DNA of 64,000 nt, from the NCBI GenBank assembly GCA_963573385.1, contig CAUYLG010059043.1, forward strand, positions 1-64,000, in the 5' to 3' direction. The notes under the pieces were generated by a model that had not been told where the DNA came from, did no database searches, and saw only the letters and a program-made list of their open reading frames with translations. How positions within the stretch are numbered: the first letter of the stretch is position 1; every line of letters begins with the position of its first letter. Of this stretch, positions 50,566 to 63,075 are shown one piece after another. The stretch is from Cacajao melanocephalus. Taxonomy: Eukaryota; Chordata; Mammalia; Primates; Pitheciidae. Made by a program: the position numbers and the translations under genes.

Positions 50566-50917
50566 CAAGTTTTTTTATTATAGCTTATAGTATACTTTGA
50601 AGTCAGGTTGTAATGATGCCTCCAGCTTTGTTCTTTTTACTTGATTGCTTTGGCTTTTCAGGATCTGTTGTGGTTCCACACAAATTTTAGTAGTATTTTT
50701 TTATTTCTGTGAAGAATGTCATCATATTTTGATAGATATTGCATTGAGTCCGTAGTTAGCTTTGTGTAGTATGGACATTTAAAAATAGTAATTCTTCCAA
50801 TCCATGAACATGGGATATCTTTTGGTTTATTTGTGTCATCTTCAGTTTCTTTCAGGAATATTATAGTTTTCATTGTGGTAATCTTTTACCTCATTTGTTA
50901 TTCCCGGGTATTTTATA

Positions 50918-50923
<6 letters not shown>

Positions 50924-50949
<26 letters not shown>

Positions 50950-51008
50950 CACGTATATATATATACATGTGTGTATATATATACATGTGTGTATATATAT
51001 ATATTATA
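50924..51008. repeat. (TA)n/(TG)n compound microsatellite
   Basis: TA runs alternating with acatgtgtg blocks inside the L1. Alternating purine-pyrimidine throughout. Confidence 0.93.
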
Positions 51009-51136
51009 GCTATTATAAATGGGATTTTTAAAATTTCTTTTTCATATAGTTCACCATTAGCATATATAAATGCTACTGATTTTTGTATATTGGTTTTGTA
51101 ACCTACATCCTTACTGAATTTGGTGATTAGTTCTGA

Positions 51137-51545
<409 letters not shown>

Positions 51546-51699
51546 TAAACTTTTTCAAATGCTTTTTCTGCATCTATTTAAATGATCACATGGTTTATGT
51601 TCTTTATTCTGTTAATATGATGTATCACATCTATTGATTTACATATAGTGAACAAGCTCCCCATCACAGGAAGTTCTAGTAGGACAAATGACTCTGTTT

Positions 51700-52005
51700 T
51701 AAAATTTTTGTTGTCAGTTTTAAAAATGATCCTCGGCAAATTTTTCTAAAGTGTGATGATGGAATTTTTAAAAATAAGGAATCCTTATCTTTAAAGATTA
51801 TACTAAATTATTTATAGATGAAATGATGTAATATCTGGGATTTTATTTAAAATAATCAGGGACATGGGGAGGGAAAGTGCAGTCAGATGAAACAGGAGTA
51901 GCCCTGAGTGAATACTTATTGAAGTTGAAAATTGGGTACATGGAGTTCATTATATTATTTTCTCAACTTTTGTCCATGTTCGATATTTATATAATAAAAC
52001 ATTAA
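51700..52005 (+). mobile_element. Old L1 3' UTR-like fragment
   Basis: gtgtgatgatggaattttta, atagatgaaatgatgtaata, acatggagttcattatatta and a final ataataaaacatta follow the 3' end of an L1M-type element. The 5' boundary is unclear. Confidence 0.55.
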
Positions 52006-53804
52006 AAATGAAATAAAGTAAATTAGTTGCCTGCATGGGCTCTTTGAATTTCATTCCCAGTGACATGGATAAGCCATAAGAAGTCTCCCATCTACCTTGG
52101 GACTTTATGTCCTCATTTATACAGATGTTGTTGCTGCTAAATTATCCCAAACATGATGGCAACCATAAAGATTTCAGACCTTTTATCGAATCAGCTAAAG
52201 TACACTTTCAGAAGGAAAGAGTCATTTTAACTTTTTGCAGTTTTTCTAAGTCTTTGTTTTTATGAGAGGGTAATTTGGATGTAAAAGACCTAGAAGCAAG
52301 CCCCGGGAAATCTGATAGGGAAGTAGAATCAGTTGGGCTTTTTATGTTGAGGCTTTTGGAAATCTTTTTTCAATCTAGCCAGTCGCTGTAAGACTTTGCA
52401 GCTGGCTGATGTCAGGAACCTGCTGATGACTCACTCCATTTTGTCAGGGTCAATTCATGATAACTTCCCTGGAAGTGCCTTGGGCTGCCAGGCACAGATG
52501 ATGGCCACACGATTTTTGCTTGACATCATCTCTTTTAACCACATTGGTATCAGTCACTAGGGAACCTAATTTCTATTTTACTCTCAGTTCAGATTTCTAA
52601 ATAAAGTTTAGAAAACTTTATTTTGCCTGCTTGGAGTCTTCTGTGAAACTTATAGTCTAGGTGTTTTCTGATGAGTAAAACATAAGCCTGACTCAAGGAA
52701 TCCTAAATATTTATCCTACATATTTTAGAAAGAGAGAAGGTATAGAAAAGATGAAATACAGGGAGTAAGACCTTGTTAATTTTATTTTCTTTCATTCTTT
52801 CTCCAGGCTGAAGCACATTCAGTATGGACTTGTTAAAATGTATGTTTTGTAAATTGAGTTTATCTAAATCCCAGTCTAGAAGAAGGAAGCTCATTTTCTC
52901 TATCCTCTCTCTAGAAAGTGAATTTCAAAGTAAAACCACATGTTGGATGAAATACAATAGACCTAAGATCATTATCAAGATATCTTAATGTACTGTAGCT
53001 TTGTAAAAAAAAGATAAGGATGCTCACTAATTTATGTAAGATTTGAGAGAATAAGACGTAGGCAATCTGAAAATATTTCTTTTATTCAGTTATAGAATTG
53101 ATACAGCCGAGTTTCTGGTGAGCTCATTTCCCATTGTTTTCTTTGTTTTTGGCCATATGTCTCATCTCCATTTCTTCACATATTTTTAGGTCCTGGCAGA
53201 CACCTGTTGGTGCTCGTCATCTCTAGATGATGGGACCTGTATCATTGTCTGCTTTGCCTTAGCACAGTTCTTAACACTGAGTTTCCAGAATTGTTCTCTA
53301 AATTGACTCTCGGTTTCTTGAGAATGGAGCCATCTTGTCTTCTGTTTCTTCCTCCTTCTATAGTGTGTGGTTTTGCTCAATTCCTTCCTTTCAGCTGTAG
53401 GTGTGGGTTTATATCAAAGAATCTTTACAAGGTTTGGGAATTTTTCAGAACCCAGGAAGATGTTGCATTGATTGACCACTACAAAAAAGTGAATACAGCT
53501 TTGCATTTATTTTCATCTTCATGGTAGTTCATGCCAGTCTGTTAGAGATAAATTGTTACGTACACCCTTATCCTGGGTGTTATACTTCTGTAAGCTGAAA
53601 TTTGTAATTCAAGTTAGAAACATTTCTTATGTTCTTACTTTTACTGGCAAACTGATGCCTTATACAGATGGCTAACATAAAGTATTTTTCCCTTAGGTGC
53701 TTGTAATTGGAAAAACCAGTAGAATGAAGTTACTAATGGCATTAATGCAATTTAACACATTTGCCAACAGGAAGTCTTATATGTCATTAAGAATAAAATA
53801 ATAG
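52006..53804. other. Unassigned, repeat-poor sequence
   Basis: 1.8 kb without a repeat I can name. A tgactca (AP-1-like) site occurs in ctgatgactcactcca at 52423-52438. No exon supported. Confidence 0.5.
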
Positions 53805-53935
53805 TAGTATATCACATTTATTAAACACAGGTGCCAAACCCATTTGTAATGTCAAATAATCCTTAAATCAGTCCTAGGAGTTTGGTACTTCCTGATTCTG
53901 ATGGGCTTTCTTATTTTATAAAACTTTCATATGTG
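53805..53935 (-). repeat. MIR relic
   Basis: tcacatttattaaacacagg then tgtcaaataatccttaaatc and ttattttataaaac follow reversed MIR order. Confidence 0.55.
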
Positions 53936-54179
53936 CGAAGTGGCCATAGTTAGAATGGACTTTAACAGTTATCTGTAATATAAGTTGGCTGAGAAAGCCC
54001 CGGGTAAGTTAGGTGACATACCCTTGTCCTTAGGGTGTCCTTATGTATAACCCAGAACCAAAAAGAACACTAGAGAGTAAAATCAATGATACAGGCAGAA
54101 ACAAAGAACTCCAAAAACACTGGTGATTAACCTACCTGTTGGGGAGGAACTCAAGACAGGCATTACAGAGGAGACACAG

Positions 54180-54408
54180 TATAATGGGAAGCCACGGGAG
54201 GTATTTAAGCAAAGGGGTGGATGGTCTGATTTGCATTCCTAAAACACCACTCTGACTGCTGTGTGAGGAATGGCCTGTGTGGGGCCAGAGTAGAGGCTAT
54301 GAGGCCACTGCAGACATCCTCTTGAGGAGTGACAGTGGTCTGTACCCAGTGATGGGTGTAGAAGTGGAGAGAGGAAGGTGGTTTTGCCATATGTTTTGGA
54401 AGGATAGT
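54180..54408 (-). repeat. L2 relic, part 1
   Basis: Forward: aatgggaagccacgggaggt, aaaggggtggatggtctgat, accactctgactgctgtgtg, tggtctgtacccagtgatgg. L2 resumes after the MST LTR at 54786-54900 (ggatgtgggaagaaattgga; gaatcaaggacaaattattg). Confidence 0.7.
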
Positions 54409-54785
54409 GTCTAAGCAATCCCTTTAAGCTGTTATAAAAAAATTACATAAACTGGTAATTTCTGGCTTATAAGCAACGGAATTTTTTTTCTCACAGTTTT
54501 GGAGGCTGGAAAGTCCAAGATCAAGGTCCCAACAGACTCCATGTCTAGGGAGTCCTAGTTTTCTTGTTCATAGATGGTGTCTTCTTGCAGTGTCCTCACG
54601 TGGTGGAAAGGCTAGCTAGCTCTCTAGGGTCTCTTTTTCAAGAGTACGAATCCCAGTCATGAGGGCTCCACTCTCATGACCTAATTACCTCTAAAAGGCC
54701 CCACTTCCTATTACTGTCACCTTGGAGGTTAATATTTCAGCATATGAATTTTGGGGGTGGGTAGCATAAGCATTCAGACCATAGC
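54409..54785 (-). mobile_element. MST-type MaLR LTR inside L2
   Basis: Reversed LTR: ctcacagttttggaggctgg, gtccaagatcaaggtcccaa, agtgtcctcacgtggtggaa, catgacctaattacctctaa, catatgaattttgggggtgg. Length about 377 bp. Confidence 0.88.
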
Positions 54786-54900
54786 AGATAGTTGTTAGGA
54801 TGTGGGAAGAAATTGGATATGGAAGAGGTTGAGAAGAGAGGAATCAAGGACAAATTATTGGATTTTAGGTTGGAATAACTGAATGGGCAAGAGCTGTTTC
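54786..54900 (-). repeat. L2 relic, part 2
   Basis: Continuation of the L2 interrupted at 54408, in the order expected. Confidence 0.6.
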
Positions 54901-55439
54901 AAGGATTAAGTGAGATAAGAGATGTATATTGAATGGTAGATGAGTTTATCAAATATGCTTTGTGTTTTCTTGGGGTGGTTGAACTTGTGGTATGAAGACA
55001 TAAAGCCTGTAAGGTAGCAGAGAAATTAAGAGAGGTGTGAAGAGAAGGGACTTTGCAGAAGCACGAGACAGCAGAATCCAGAAGCAAGCAGAAGCCATGA
55101 AGTGGAGAGACAGGAGGGTGCTGCGAAAGCAGCAGAAACTGTGGCAAAAGGATATTGCATTATAAGATTCATGGGCATTTGGGCATTTTCCCTAACCTAC
55201 CTGGTGCTCTGGTAAATTAGAAAGTGAGTCATCATTCTCCTCAAGACCTGGCTGTACTGTAATCCATAGTTTCCTGGGCACCCGTGGCCCCTCATAAGCC
55301 CTCTTTACCAGGTAAAATCTGAATGCATCTCTACTCACTACAACCTGAATAGGCCAAAATAAGACCACCAGACTTCTTTCTTTACAGTGGAGAACACATC
55401 TTTGGAATTATGGATGGCTTTGATTTATTTTTAAATCAT
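54901..55439. other. Unassigned sequence
   Basis: No gene or repeat named. Purine-rich around 55017-55145. Confidence 0.5.
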
Positions 55440-55865
55440 AAAGTCATGCAAAACTACATTTGTATTTAAAAAGTAGAACAAAAAATTTTAAATGTAGAAT
55501 AAATTCCTCTTGCATCTTTCCAAACACACTGAAGTTGTGCCCCTTCCCTAGGGGCCACCACCATTATCATTTGGGAGTGTATTCTTCCACATTATTTACA
55601 TGCTGTATATATGTATGGGGATTTATATTTATGTTGTTGGAATCTTCCCAACACAATGAAATTTACGGGATATGAAATACAACAACGTGCCTTTTGCACT
55701 TACTGTGCCTTAGAGGTCTTTCTACATCTGTGCATACTGACCTGCCTCCCTGTCAATGGCTACTCATTACTTCACATACTGTGCTTTAGTTCATCATTCC
55801 CCTGTAGATAAACAGGTTGATTCCAACGTTTCTGCCATTACAAACTTATTTTTAAGAACAAGACT
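55440..55865 (-). mobile_element. Old L1-like relic (L1ME/L1M5 type)
   Basis: Reversed blocks: gccaccaccattatcatttg, gtatatatgtatggggattt, ggtctttctacatctgtgca, tagataaacaggttgattcc, tgccattacaaacttatttt. Strongly diverged. Confidence 0.6.
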
Positions 55866-56173
55866 ATGTTTCTCTGTGACCTTTTGTCCATTTTGGCAAA
55901 GCCAAAATAGTCGTAGTGAAGTCCTTTGTCACTTGGTAGTTGTGCAATAGTGTGTGTCTGCCCTGGAATGGGGCTGAGCCACAGGTGGGGTCCATAGAGC
56001 TGGTGTGGATTGCAAGTCAGGCACATGTGGCAGCAATTTGCCTTGTTTTCTGTTGCTGCAGGGAGGAATTGGAACTCCTGGGCATGGTGAGCCTCAAACA
56101 TTGCAGTTTCCTTGAGAAAAACTTGAAGTAAATGCCCATGTTTACATTGACACCTAGTTTAAAAAATATATAT

Positions 56174-56254
56174 ATTAAACCTGCATCTTTAGAAGGTTAT
56201 TTTAGCAAAGCTTATATATACGCTAACATAACCTTCTAAAGACACAGGTTTAAT
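56174..56254. repeat. 81-bp hairpin (33-bp arms, 15-base loop)
   Basis: Arm 56174-56206 pairs with 56222-56254 at 30 of 33 positions. Sides carry tttagaaggtta and taaccttctaaa. No element family recognised. It could be a palindromic DNA-transposon relic or a hairpin RNA precursor if transcribed. Confidence 0.92.
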
Positions 56255-56705
56255 GACACTTTCTGAGTTAAATTTAAGAGTATTAAACATGCAAAAGATA
56301 AACTGTATCTTCAGAGTTTAGCCTTAAGATGTAATAACTCTTAAGAAGAAAAAATAACTTCACAGAATGCCTGGACTTTTGATCTTTGAAAGTGGGAGCA
56401 TTTATATTTTTTAAAATTAATATAAAAAACTTAAATAACTTAAGTCATAAGAACACTATTAATTGATATGCTTTCTGTATATAGGTTCAAGTAAGCAATG
56501 TATACTTTTGAAATAATACATCTTTGTTTTAGAGAAAGACATTGTACTTGCTGAAAATCAAGTCGTGTTCTAATTGTTTCTATTGTATTGTAGTTTTACA
56601 TTTTGCTAATATTTTCAAAAGTAAAGACAATAAGAGTTAATGCAAATAGTCAACCTTTCCACACCTATTTCAGAAAGATGGACAAACTAAGAAAGAGTGA
56701 CTTGT
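56255..56705. other. Unassigned AT-rich sequence
   Basis: No gene or repeat named. Confidence 0.5.
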
Positions 56706-56905
56706 GTGTGCTACAGACTATACAAGCTTTGTCTTAGTAAATTTTTATATCAATCTTGCAAAATGGATGGAATTATCCCCATTCTACAGGTGAGAAAACA
56801 GAAGCCTAGAGGTAAAGTAAATATTCCAAAGCCACAGGTCTAAAAAGTAATCATGCAGGATTTCAAATTAGGGCTGTCCTAACTTCACTGCTCTTTCAGC
56901 TGCAT
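56706..56905 (-). repeat. MIR
   Basis: attatccccattctacaggt, gagaaaacagaagcctagag, ttccaaagccacaggtctaa read as reversed MIR. Confidence 0.75.
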
Positions 56906-58045
56906 GATTCTGGGGTCATTTTTGTTTGTTTTCCTTTTCAGATTCATCAGTACTTTTACCTCCAGGAACCGAAGCAATCTTCCTTTCTTATAGTATAACA
57001 GGTATTTTGATTATTAAATTCACTAGCCAGCCAACGTTAACTCTGAAATGGACCTGAAGTTCAGTTATCAGAGGGCCTGGCAAGCAAAATGGTGGACCTC
57101 TCTATAGAACGTAGTTTGCTGATCCCTGCTCTTAATCAAAGCTCCCAGGTGTGGAAGGTCTGAATGAAATAGTTACTAAGATTTTTACACATGGGTAATT
57201 CTTTTCAGCTATTTGAACCCTCTGCATCACAGGATACTATATCAGATCACTCTAACAACAATCACTCTGTGGACGTTCCCTCCTTCCATCAGCACTACAT
57301 GTGGCAGGAACTGCTTTATAGAGTTTTGATCTTTTCTTATTGCCCCTGTTTGTTTAGACACTTACAAAATTATAGCTGAGGTGAAAACCTCCCACTTCCT
57401 CAATAGTTTCATTTTGGCTTTTAATCTCAACACTACAGTCTCTCTCTTCCCTCCCTCCATTCTCTTCTTCTTTCCTTTGGATATCTTTTCAAAAGGAAGC
57501 TAATCACTGTCTCCTGCCATTCTACTCAGCTTGTAGCCCTCTTCCCCTAAAATTGCTTCCACTGAATCTCCATATAATCCAGGGGTTTTTATATCAATGT
57601 GACAGCGTCCAAGTGGGTTTCATAAATCAGAGAAACTGGCTGAGTGAGGACTGTCATAACTGGAGAGCTGGGGCCCAATCAAAAGCTGATGCTTCCCCTT
57701 AGGAGCTAGAGGCTCAGTGTTGCCAGATCTTCTGACTTTAAGAGAAGCCGGAAATCCAGACTTTTGGGTGGAATCTCTTTCTCTCTTTTTTTTAAAATGC
57801 TAGCAACTAATTCAAGGAATTATTTTGCAACAGTGCGCAGGCCAAACAAAAGACATCTGTTAGGCATCACTTGAAATATCTTAGTAAACCAAAGAAAACT
57901 TTTGGGCTTTCTCATTTTGAAAGCAATTGCTCAACTCCCTCTGTACTTCTCTACCTTTTTACTAGGATTGTCTTTTCTTTGGTACTTTCATTTCCCACAG
58001 TTGTTGTCTCCAGATCCCTGGGAGGCAGCTGAGTACTCTATTTAA
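56906..58045. other. Unassigned sequence
   Basis: 1.1 kb with no named repeat or exon. CT-rich around 57435-57480 and 57770-57795. Confidence 0.5.
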
Positions 58046-58150
58046 GAACAAGGCTTGGATATCAAGACAAATCTGGGTTGAATTATAGCTCAGTCATATA
58101 ATTTCATTACCTTGGATGGGTCATTGCAGCACTATGAGCTACCAGTGAAA
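58046..58150 (+). repeat. MIR trace
   Basis: gacaaatctgggttgaatta then agctcagtcatataatttca and ccttggatgggtca follow the MIR 5' order weakly. Confidence 0.5.
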
Positions 58151-58189
58151 GGTGACTACTAATGATTCATCTTAATTGCTTTGTGGTCA

Positions 58190-58530
58190 ACAAATTTTTA
58201 TTGATTTCCAACTATGTCTATCAAACACTGGGTTAGGTATTGGGGATGCCACAGTGAATAAGCCAGAGATGGCTCCAGTGTTCCTGGAGTTTTCCATCCC
58301 TGGAAGAGAACGCTATTAATCAAGTAATCTCAGTAAAATAATTATAATGAGAAAAGGAAGTTAAGCACTCTGCAAGAGTAAAAGGTGGTTCTAGGCTGGG
58401 CTTTCTGGAGAAAGAAATGCTTGATCTGAGATCTGAAAGATGAGTTGGAGTAAACTGGGGAAGAAGGGGATGACACAGCATTTCCAGCCAAAGGTTCAGT
58501 GAATGCTTTTTTCCTAGTGCATGGAAATCA
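58190..58530 (-). repeat. L2 relic
   Basis: Forward: aacaaatttttattgatttc, aacactgggttaggtattgg, ggatgccacagtgaataagc, gcttgatctgagatctgaaa. Reversed L2 3' order. Confidence 0.7.
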
Positions 58531-58749
58531 CACATATATGACTTAGCTAGATTAAATAATAATCTTAACCCAAGTCAATTTCACATGATCCCATTTTAAC
58601 AAATGTTCTCATAGAGAAATACAGAAGTGCCATTGCTTCTCTGCAACGCTTTAACGAGATTCCCTTTGTCAAGTGTGATAGTAATTATGTCAAGTAGCGT
58701 GGTCTATGTTAAGCTGTGGTAACAACCTCAAAATCTCAGTGGTTTAAAG

Positions 58750-58973
58750 CAGAGGTCAACAAACTATGGCCTGGAGGCTAGATACTGCTGCTGCTTGTTT
58801 TTGTAAATAAAGTTTTATTGGAACATAGCCCTGCCCATTCATAACTATTGTCTATAGATTCTTTTGCATTACAATGGCAGAGTTAATTCCTTGCAAAAGA
58901 GACTGGATATCCCACAAGGTCAAAACTATTTACTACCTGATCCTTTAACAAAAACAATTTGCTAAGCCTTGCT
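58750..58973 (+). mobile_element. hAT-type MITE
   Basis: cagaggtcaacaaactatgg at the start, tttttgtaaataaagtttta and attggaacatagccctgccc in the middle, and aatttgctaagccttg at the end. The starts and ends are roughly complementary, as in Charlie-group elements. I do not assign a MER number. Confidence 0.75.
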
Positions 58974-59049
58974 TAAGAATATTAGTGTGAACTTCCTTAG
59001 AAAACTGGGAATTATACTACATAGGCATAAGGCTGTGTAAAAGAACAAA

Positions 59050-59120
59050 TTAGTGCATGGAAAAGACCTAGCTTGGTGCCTGGCACATAATATGTTCCTG
59101 CTGTTATTTATTCTTCTTCT
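59050..59120 (+). repeat. MIR 3' trace
   Basis: ctagcttggtgcctggcaca then taatatgttcctgctgttat resembles the MIR 3' end. Confidence 0.55.
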
Positions 59121-59214
59121 TAATATTATCTCCTTTCTTATTGTTTCCTTCTAGGAAATCCCTGCTGTAATAGCTAAGCTTTGTGCATGTTCTGTCAATA
59201 TTATTACTATCACT

Positions 59215-59345
59215 ACTAACAATCATACCTCAAATTTAGTGCTCACCTATGGTGTTTTAGGCACTGTGCTAGGAGATTTGTGTGTCATCTCCTTGAATGC
59301 TCACAATGATCCTCTGAAGTAGACGTATCCCATTTTATAGACCCT
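59215..59345 (-). repeat. MIR, first of a tandem pair
   Basis: taggcactgtgctaggagat, catctccttgaatgctcaca, cctctgaagtagacgtatcc, cattttatagaccc. Reversed MIR. Confidence 0.75.
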
Positions 59346-59369
59346 GCTCATATTAGTAACAAACTCTAC

Positions 59370-59530
59370 CATTAACTGAGCATTTACTCTATGCCTAGCA
59401 TGTGCTCAGCATGGTCCCTATAAATAAGGCCATCCTGTTTCACAGATGAGGAAACTGAGTAACTTGCTCTAGGCTCCATTGTCTGAAGTGGCAGACCAGG
59501 ATTGTAATTCCAGCCAGTCTAATGCCAAAG
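59370..59530 (-). repeat. MIR, second of a tandem pair
   Basis: actgagcatttactctatgc, acagatgaggaaactgagta, acttgctctaggctcc, ccaggattgtaattccagcc. Same orientation and only 25 bases after the preceding MIR. Confidence 0.78.
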
Positions 59531-59925
59531 ACCTGAACATATTCTTTATGCTGGCCCTTGGGTCATAGAGGTAGAGTGATTGAAAGGGCTGCTGCAGCTA
59601 TGCCTGTGGCCAGGCTGGTGCATTCTCTCTCCCTGGGAAGGCTTCTTCACTGCATTTTCTCTGCTCAGAATAGTCAATCCACTGTCTAAAATCTGCTCAC
59701 CTCTAAACCCCTGTGTCTTAGAGAAGCTGGTTCTTATTGCCATGGTGCCCTCTCCCTCCAGCCTATGTTGAGTATTTGGAGAGCTCATTGGATGCTAAAG
59801 TGACAATACAGTGTAGACAAGGGTGAACTCCTTTTACAGAGCAGTTGCTCATTGAATGTGATTTTTCTTGTGTATTTAGTGAGCTGTAGCTATGATTTCC
59901 CTTCCTACTCCTTCCTTTTGAACAG
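59531..59925. other. Unassigned sequence
   Basis: No gene or repeat named. Confidence 0.5.
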
Positions 59926-60035
59926 CTTCTATATGTGTCAGGCTTCATGACACATACTCTACCTGTCTTACATTATGCTATTTTCACAACACCCCTTTGA
60001 GGGAGTCCTCTTATCCTGATTTACAGGTGCTAGGT
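59926..60035 (-). repeat. MIR fragment
   Basis: gcttctatatgtgtcaggct, cacaacacccctttgaggga, cttatcctgatttacaggtg read as reversed MIR. Confidence 0.65.
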
Positions 60036-60477
60036 CACTTGACTAGGAAGGGGTGAAATGAATACAATGCATAGGGGTGTTCTCTGGGGCCAAGTTCTCC
60101 ACCCATGCCCTTAATGATTGTTGAGGATATTTTCTCAGGATGAAAATGTCTCTTGAACCTGTTGTCTTTGTCTCAGCAGCTCGTTATATAGTAGGGAGGT
60201 CAAATGGTTCCCTTTGGAGGATTATGTCAAATTCACATTGACTTAGGAAATCCAGGCAATAACCTATTACCAGATAAGTGACAAAGCACAATGAAGGAAC
60301 AATTGCAATTCATAATTTTCAGATATGACTAGAATTATTTATTCAGCCTAGTGATCATTAAGTCCACTATCCACTATAAGTATTGAGCCAAGCACAGTGA
60401 GAGCATTTGCAAATGACTGGGGCAGTCTTACCCTCCTAGCAGTATGTAGCTTGGAAAGGGGCAGCACCATCTCTTCA
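60036..60477. other. Unassigned sequence
   Basis: No gene or repeat named. Confidence 0.5.
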
Positions 60478-60715
60478 GAGCATAGGCTTTGTGTCTGAGG
60501 AACCCAGGTTCAAATCCAGGATTTATCTTTTGAATACTGTGGTCTTGGACAATTTGCCTAACCTTTCAAAACCTTCTCAACCGTAAAACAGGGATGATTA
60601 AGAATACCTACCTTATAGGGTGAGAATAAGCATTCAGTAATAGGATGCAGATGAAACATTTAGCATAATGCCTGCAACATGTGGAGCACTCAATAAAGTT
60701 TTCACTGTTAATATA
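60478..60715 (+). repeat. Near-complete MIR
   Basis: Ordered from gaacccaggttcaaatccag through cttggacaatttgcctaacc, aataagcattcagtaatagg to gtggagcactcaataaagtt. About 235 bp, close to the full ~260-bp element. Confidence 0.82.
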
Positions 60716-60744
60716 TATTTTGTATAATAGAAATAAACATGGCC

Positions 60745-60895
60745 CCCCAGGAACATGGAAGGAGTGTCAGAGAGGAGGCCCTACTACAGAGGCAAAGCAG
60801 GATTTGAAGGATAATAGAATCCTGATGGACAAAAATGGATAGAAGAAGGGCTGGCATTCCAGGTTGAGGGCACAGTGTGAGCAAAGATAAAGTGT
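60745..60895 (-). repeat. L2 trace
   Basis: gcaggatttgaaggataata then ggctggcattccaggttgag and gggcacagtgtgagcaaaga follow reversed L2 wording. Confidence 0.6.
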
Positions 60896-61275
60896 GTGCT
60901 TGTGGAATCCCTTATGGTGTTGTGTGGCTGGAAAGTGGAGGACTGATGGGAAGATGTGGAGAGTCTGAATTTGTGAATATTGAATAAAATATTTCTGGAA
61001 CACATGACTGCAATTATGTAGTAGTGTGCAATGCCCGTATACCTGTTCCTTCTGTAGACGTCTGCCATTCCCTCCTGCAGGAAGATGTAAAGGCTTGCTA
61101 TTCTGTTCTCAAGACATTAATGCCTTGACTTCGCATTACCTGGGGGACAAGTTTGACCCTTCCAGGTTCAGTGCCAGAGGTACATCTGCCATTATAACTT
61201 GCAATTTCATGGCAGCAAACACGCCCTTGGTCCTAAATATTTCTAAAGCCAGGCTTCTGGGCTATACCTGTTTAG
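60896..61275. other. Unassigned sequence
   Basis: No gene or repeat named. Confidence 0.45.
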
Positions 61276-62288
61276 GCTAGGGTAGAGTGAAATATGGATT
61301 TCTTATTGTCTTAAAGATTTTCTTTTTACTCATATATGGCGAGGTCAGCAGATCAGGAGACAACTGCCATTGGCAAGATAGTTCATTACCACTTCCAAGA
61401 GGAAAGGGGACACTATGCCACATGGGGCCATACAGGAAAGCACTAGGGTAGGTCAGGAGGCAGAGAGAGGGAGGAGAAACATGATAAGAGCCTTTACAGC
61501 AGTTTCCCAGGGAAGGAAGGGATGGGCAGGGTAAGCAGGTTTAGGATTAGCTAGTTTGAATAATCTCAGTGGGCTCTGTGTGGGGCCTAAGGGCTGTTCT
61601 TAATTGTTGGGTACCTGGCCCTGGAGTGATTAGAGCAGGGGAAGGGTGGCCTTGAGTGTGTGCTCCTAATGCAGGAGGTGGTAGGGTGTGGGCTCTGGTT
61701 AGTTGGCTTGCATATGATAGGCATACTAAAAGGTGAGTCCCTTGCTATCTCTAGGAATTTGCTAGCTCTGGGAGGGGCAGTCTCTCCTAGTCCTTAATTG
61801 TTTGGAGGGTCAGCAAGGCTTAAATGTCAGAGCATCAGAAACACTGAAAATAAAAAGGCATGATTCATACACTTATGTGCTTGATAATGCAAAGAAATTG
61901 TTTCTTTGGGAATTAAAGAACCTGTGATATGTTTGTGATATAATAATAAGTTTATATTTGGTTTTCATCCTGATCCTTGGCACAGAGTTCCTAAAACCTT
62001 TGGCAGTTCTGTGTCCTAGGGTAAGGGTAGCTTCCTTTGTTACCTATGGTAAGCCCTTTTCAGCTACACCTGAGTTTATGTTAATGATGTGACTCTTGAA
62101 GAATGGGGCTGGTTGCTAGAGGAACAAACTCTATGATTAGCCCTCTCCAGGTCTTACCTTCTGGGAGGGAGAGGGGCTGGAGAATGGCCAGTGATTGAAT
62201 CAGGCATGCCTATGTACTGGAACTGCTATCAAAACCCTAAACATTGGGGTTCAAAGAGCTTCTGAGTTTGTAACTGCGGGGCTTATCT
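61276..62288. mobile_element. Probable ERV/LTR-derived sequence, family unknown
   Basis: The wording (atggcgaggtcagcagatca; gaggaaaggggacactatgc; aaccctaaacattggggttc) resembles LTR or LTR-adjacent sequence and abuts a clear LTR. I cannot set ends or strand. Confidence 0.35.
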
Positions 62289-62997
62289 TGCCTACTGCCC
62301 AGATAGAGCCAATTCATTAAGACAGAGAAATTACAATAGAGACAGAGTTTAATACATGTGGAGCTGGCCAAAGGGGAGACTGGAGTTTTATTATTACTCA
62401 AATAAGCCTCCCAGAAAATTCGGAGGCTTGGGTTTTTTAAAAAAATAGTTTGGTAGGCAGGAGGCTAGGAAATGGGGAATGCTGATTTGTTGGGTTGGGG
62501 ATGAAATCACAGGGAGTTGAAGCTGTCCTCTTGTGCTGAGTTAATTCCTTCTTGGCACGCACAAAACCTCATGAGCCAGTTTACTGGTCTGAGTGGCACC
62601 AGCTGATCCATCAGAATTCAGGGTCTGAAAAATACCTCAAACACCAGTCTTAGGTTTGACATAGTGTTGTTATCCATCAGCAGTTGGGGAGGTTAGGAAT
62701 CTTGAGGCCTCTGGCTGCATGACTCCTGAGCCATGATTTCTGATCCTGTGGCTGATTGGTTGGCTTTACAAAGGCAATCTGGTCCCCAAGTAAGGAGGGG
62801 GTTTGTTTTGGGGAGGGGCTATCAACTTTGTTTCATAATTAAACTATCAACTCAATTCTTCTCAAACTTAGTTTAGCCTTCACCTGAGAATGAACAAAGG
62901 CAGCTTGGAGGTTAAATGTAGGATGGAGTTGGATAGGTCAGATCACTTTCACTGTTACAATTTTCTCACTGTTAAAATCTTTGCAAGGGCTGTTTCA
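62289..62997 (-). mobile_element. MER21-like ERVL LTR, uninterrupted
   Basis: The best-preserved of three copies. On the minus strand TGAAACAGCCCTTGCAAAGA, then actcgatggatcagct-like wording, and ggagactggagttttattatt on the plus strand near the poly(A) signal end. Confidence 0.7.
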
Positions 62998-63075
62998 GGT
63001 TGGTGAACACGCTGAAATGGTGGGAGGGTATCTTGTGTTGCACTATGCATCTCTTCCATTTGTCTGTTCCTGGGT

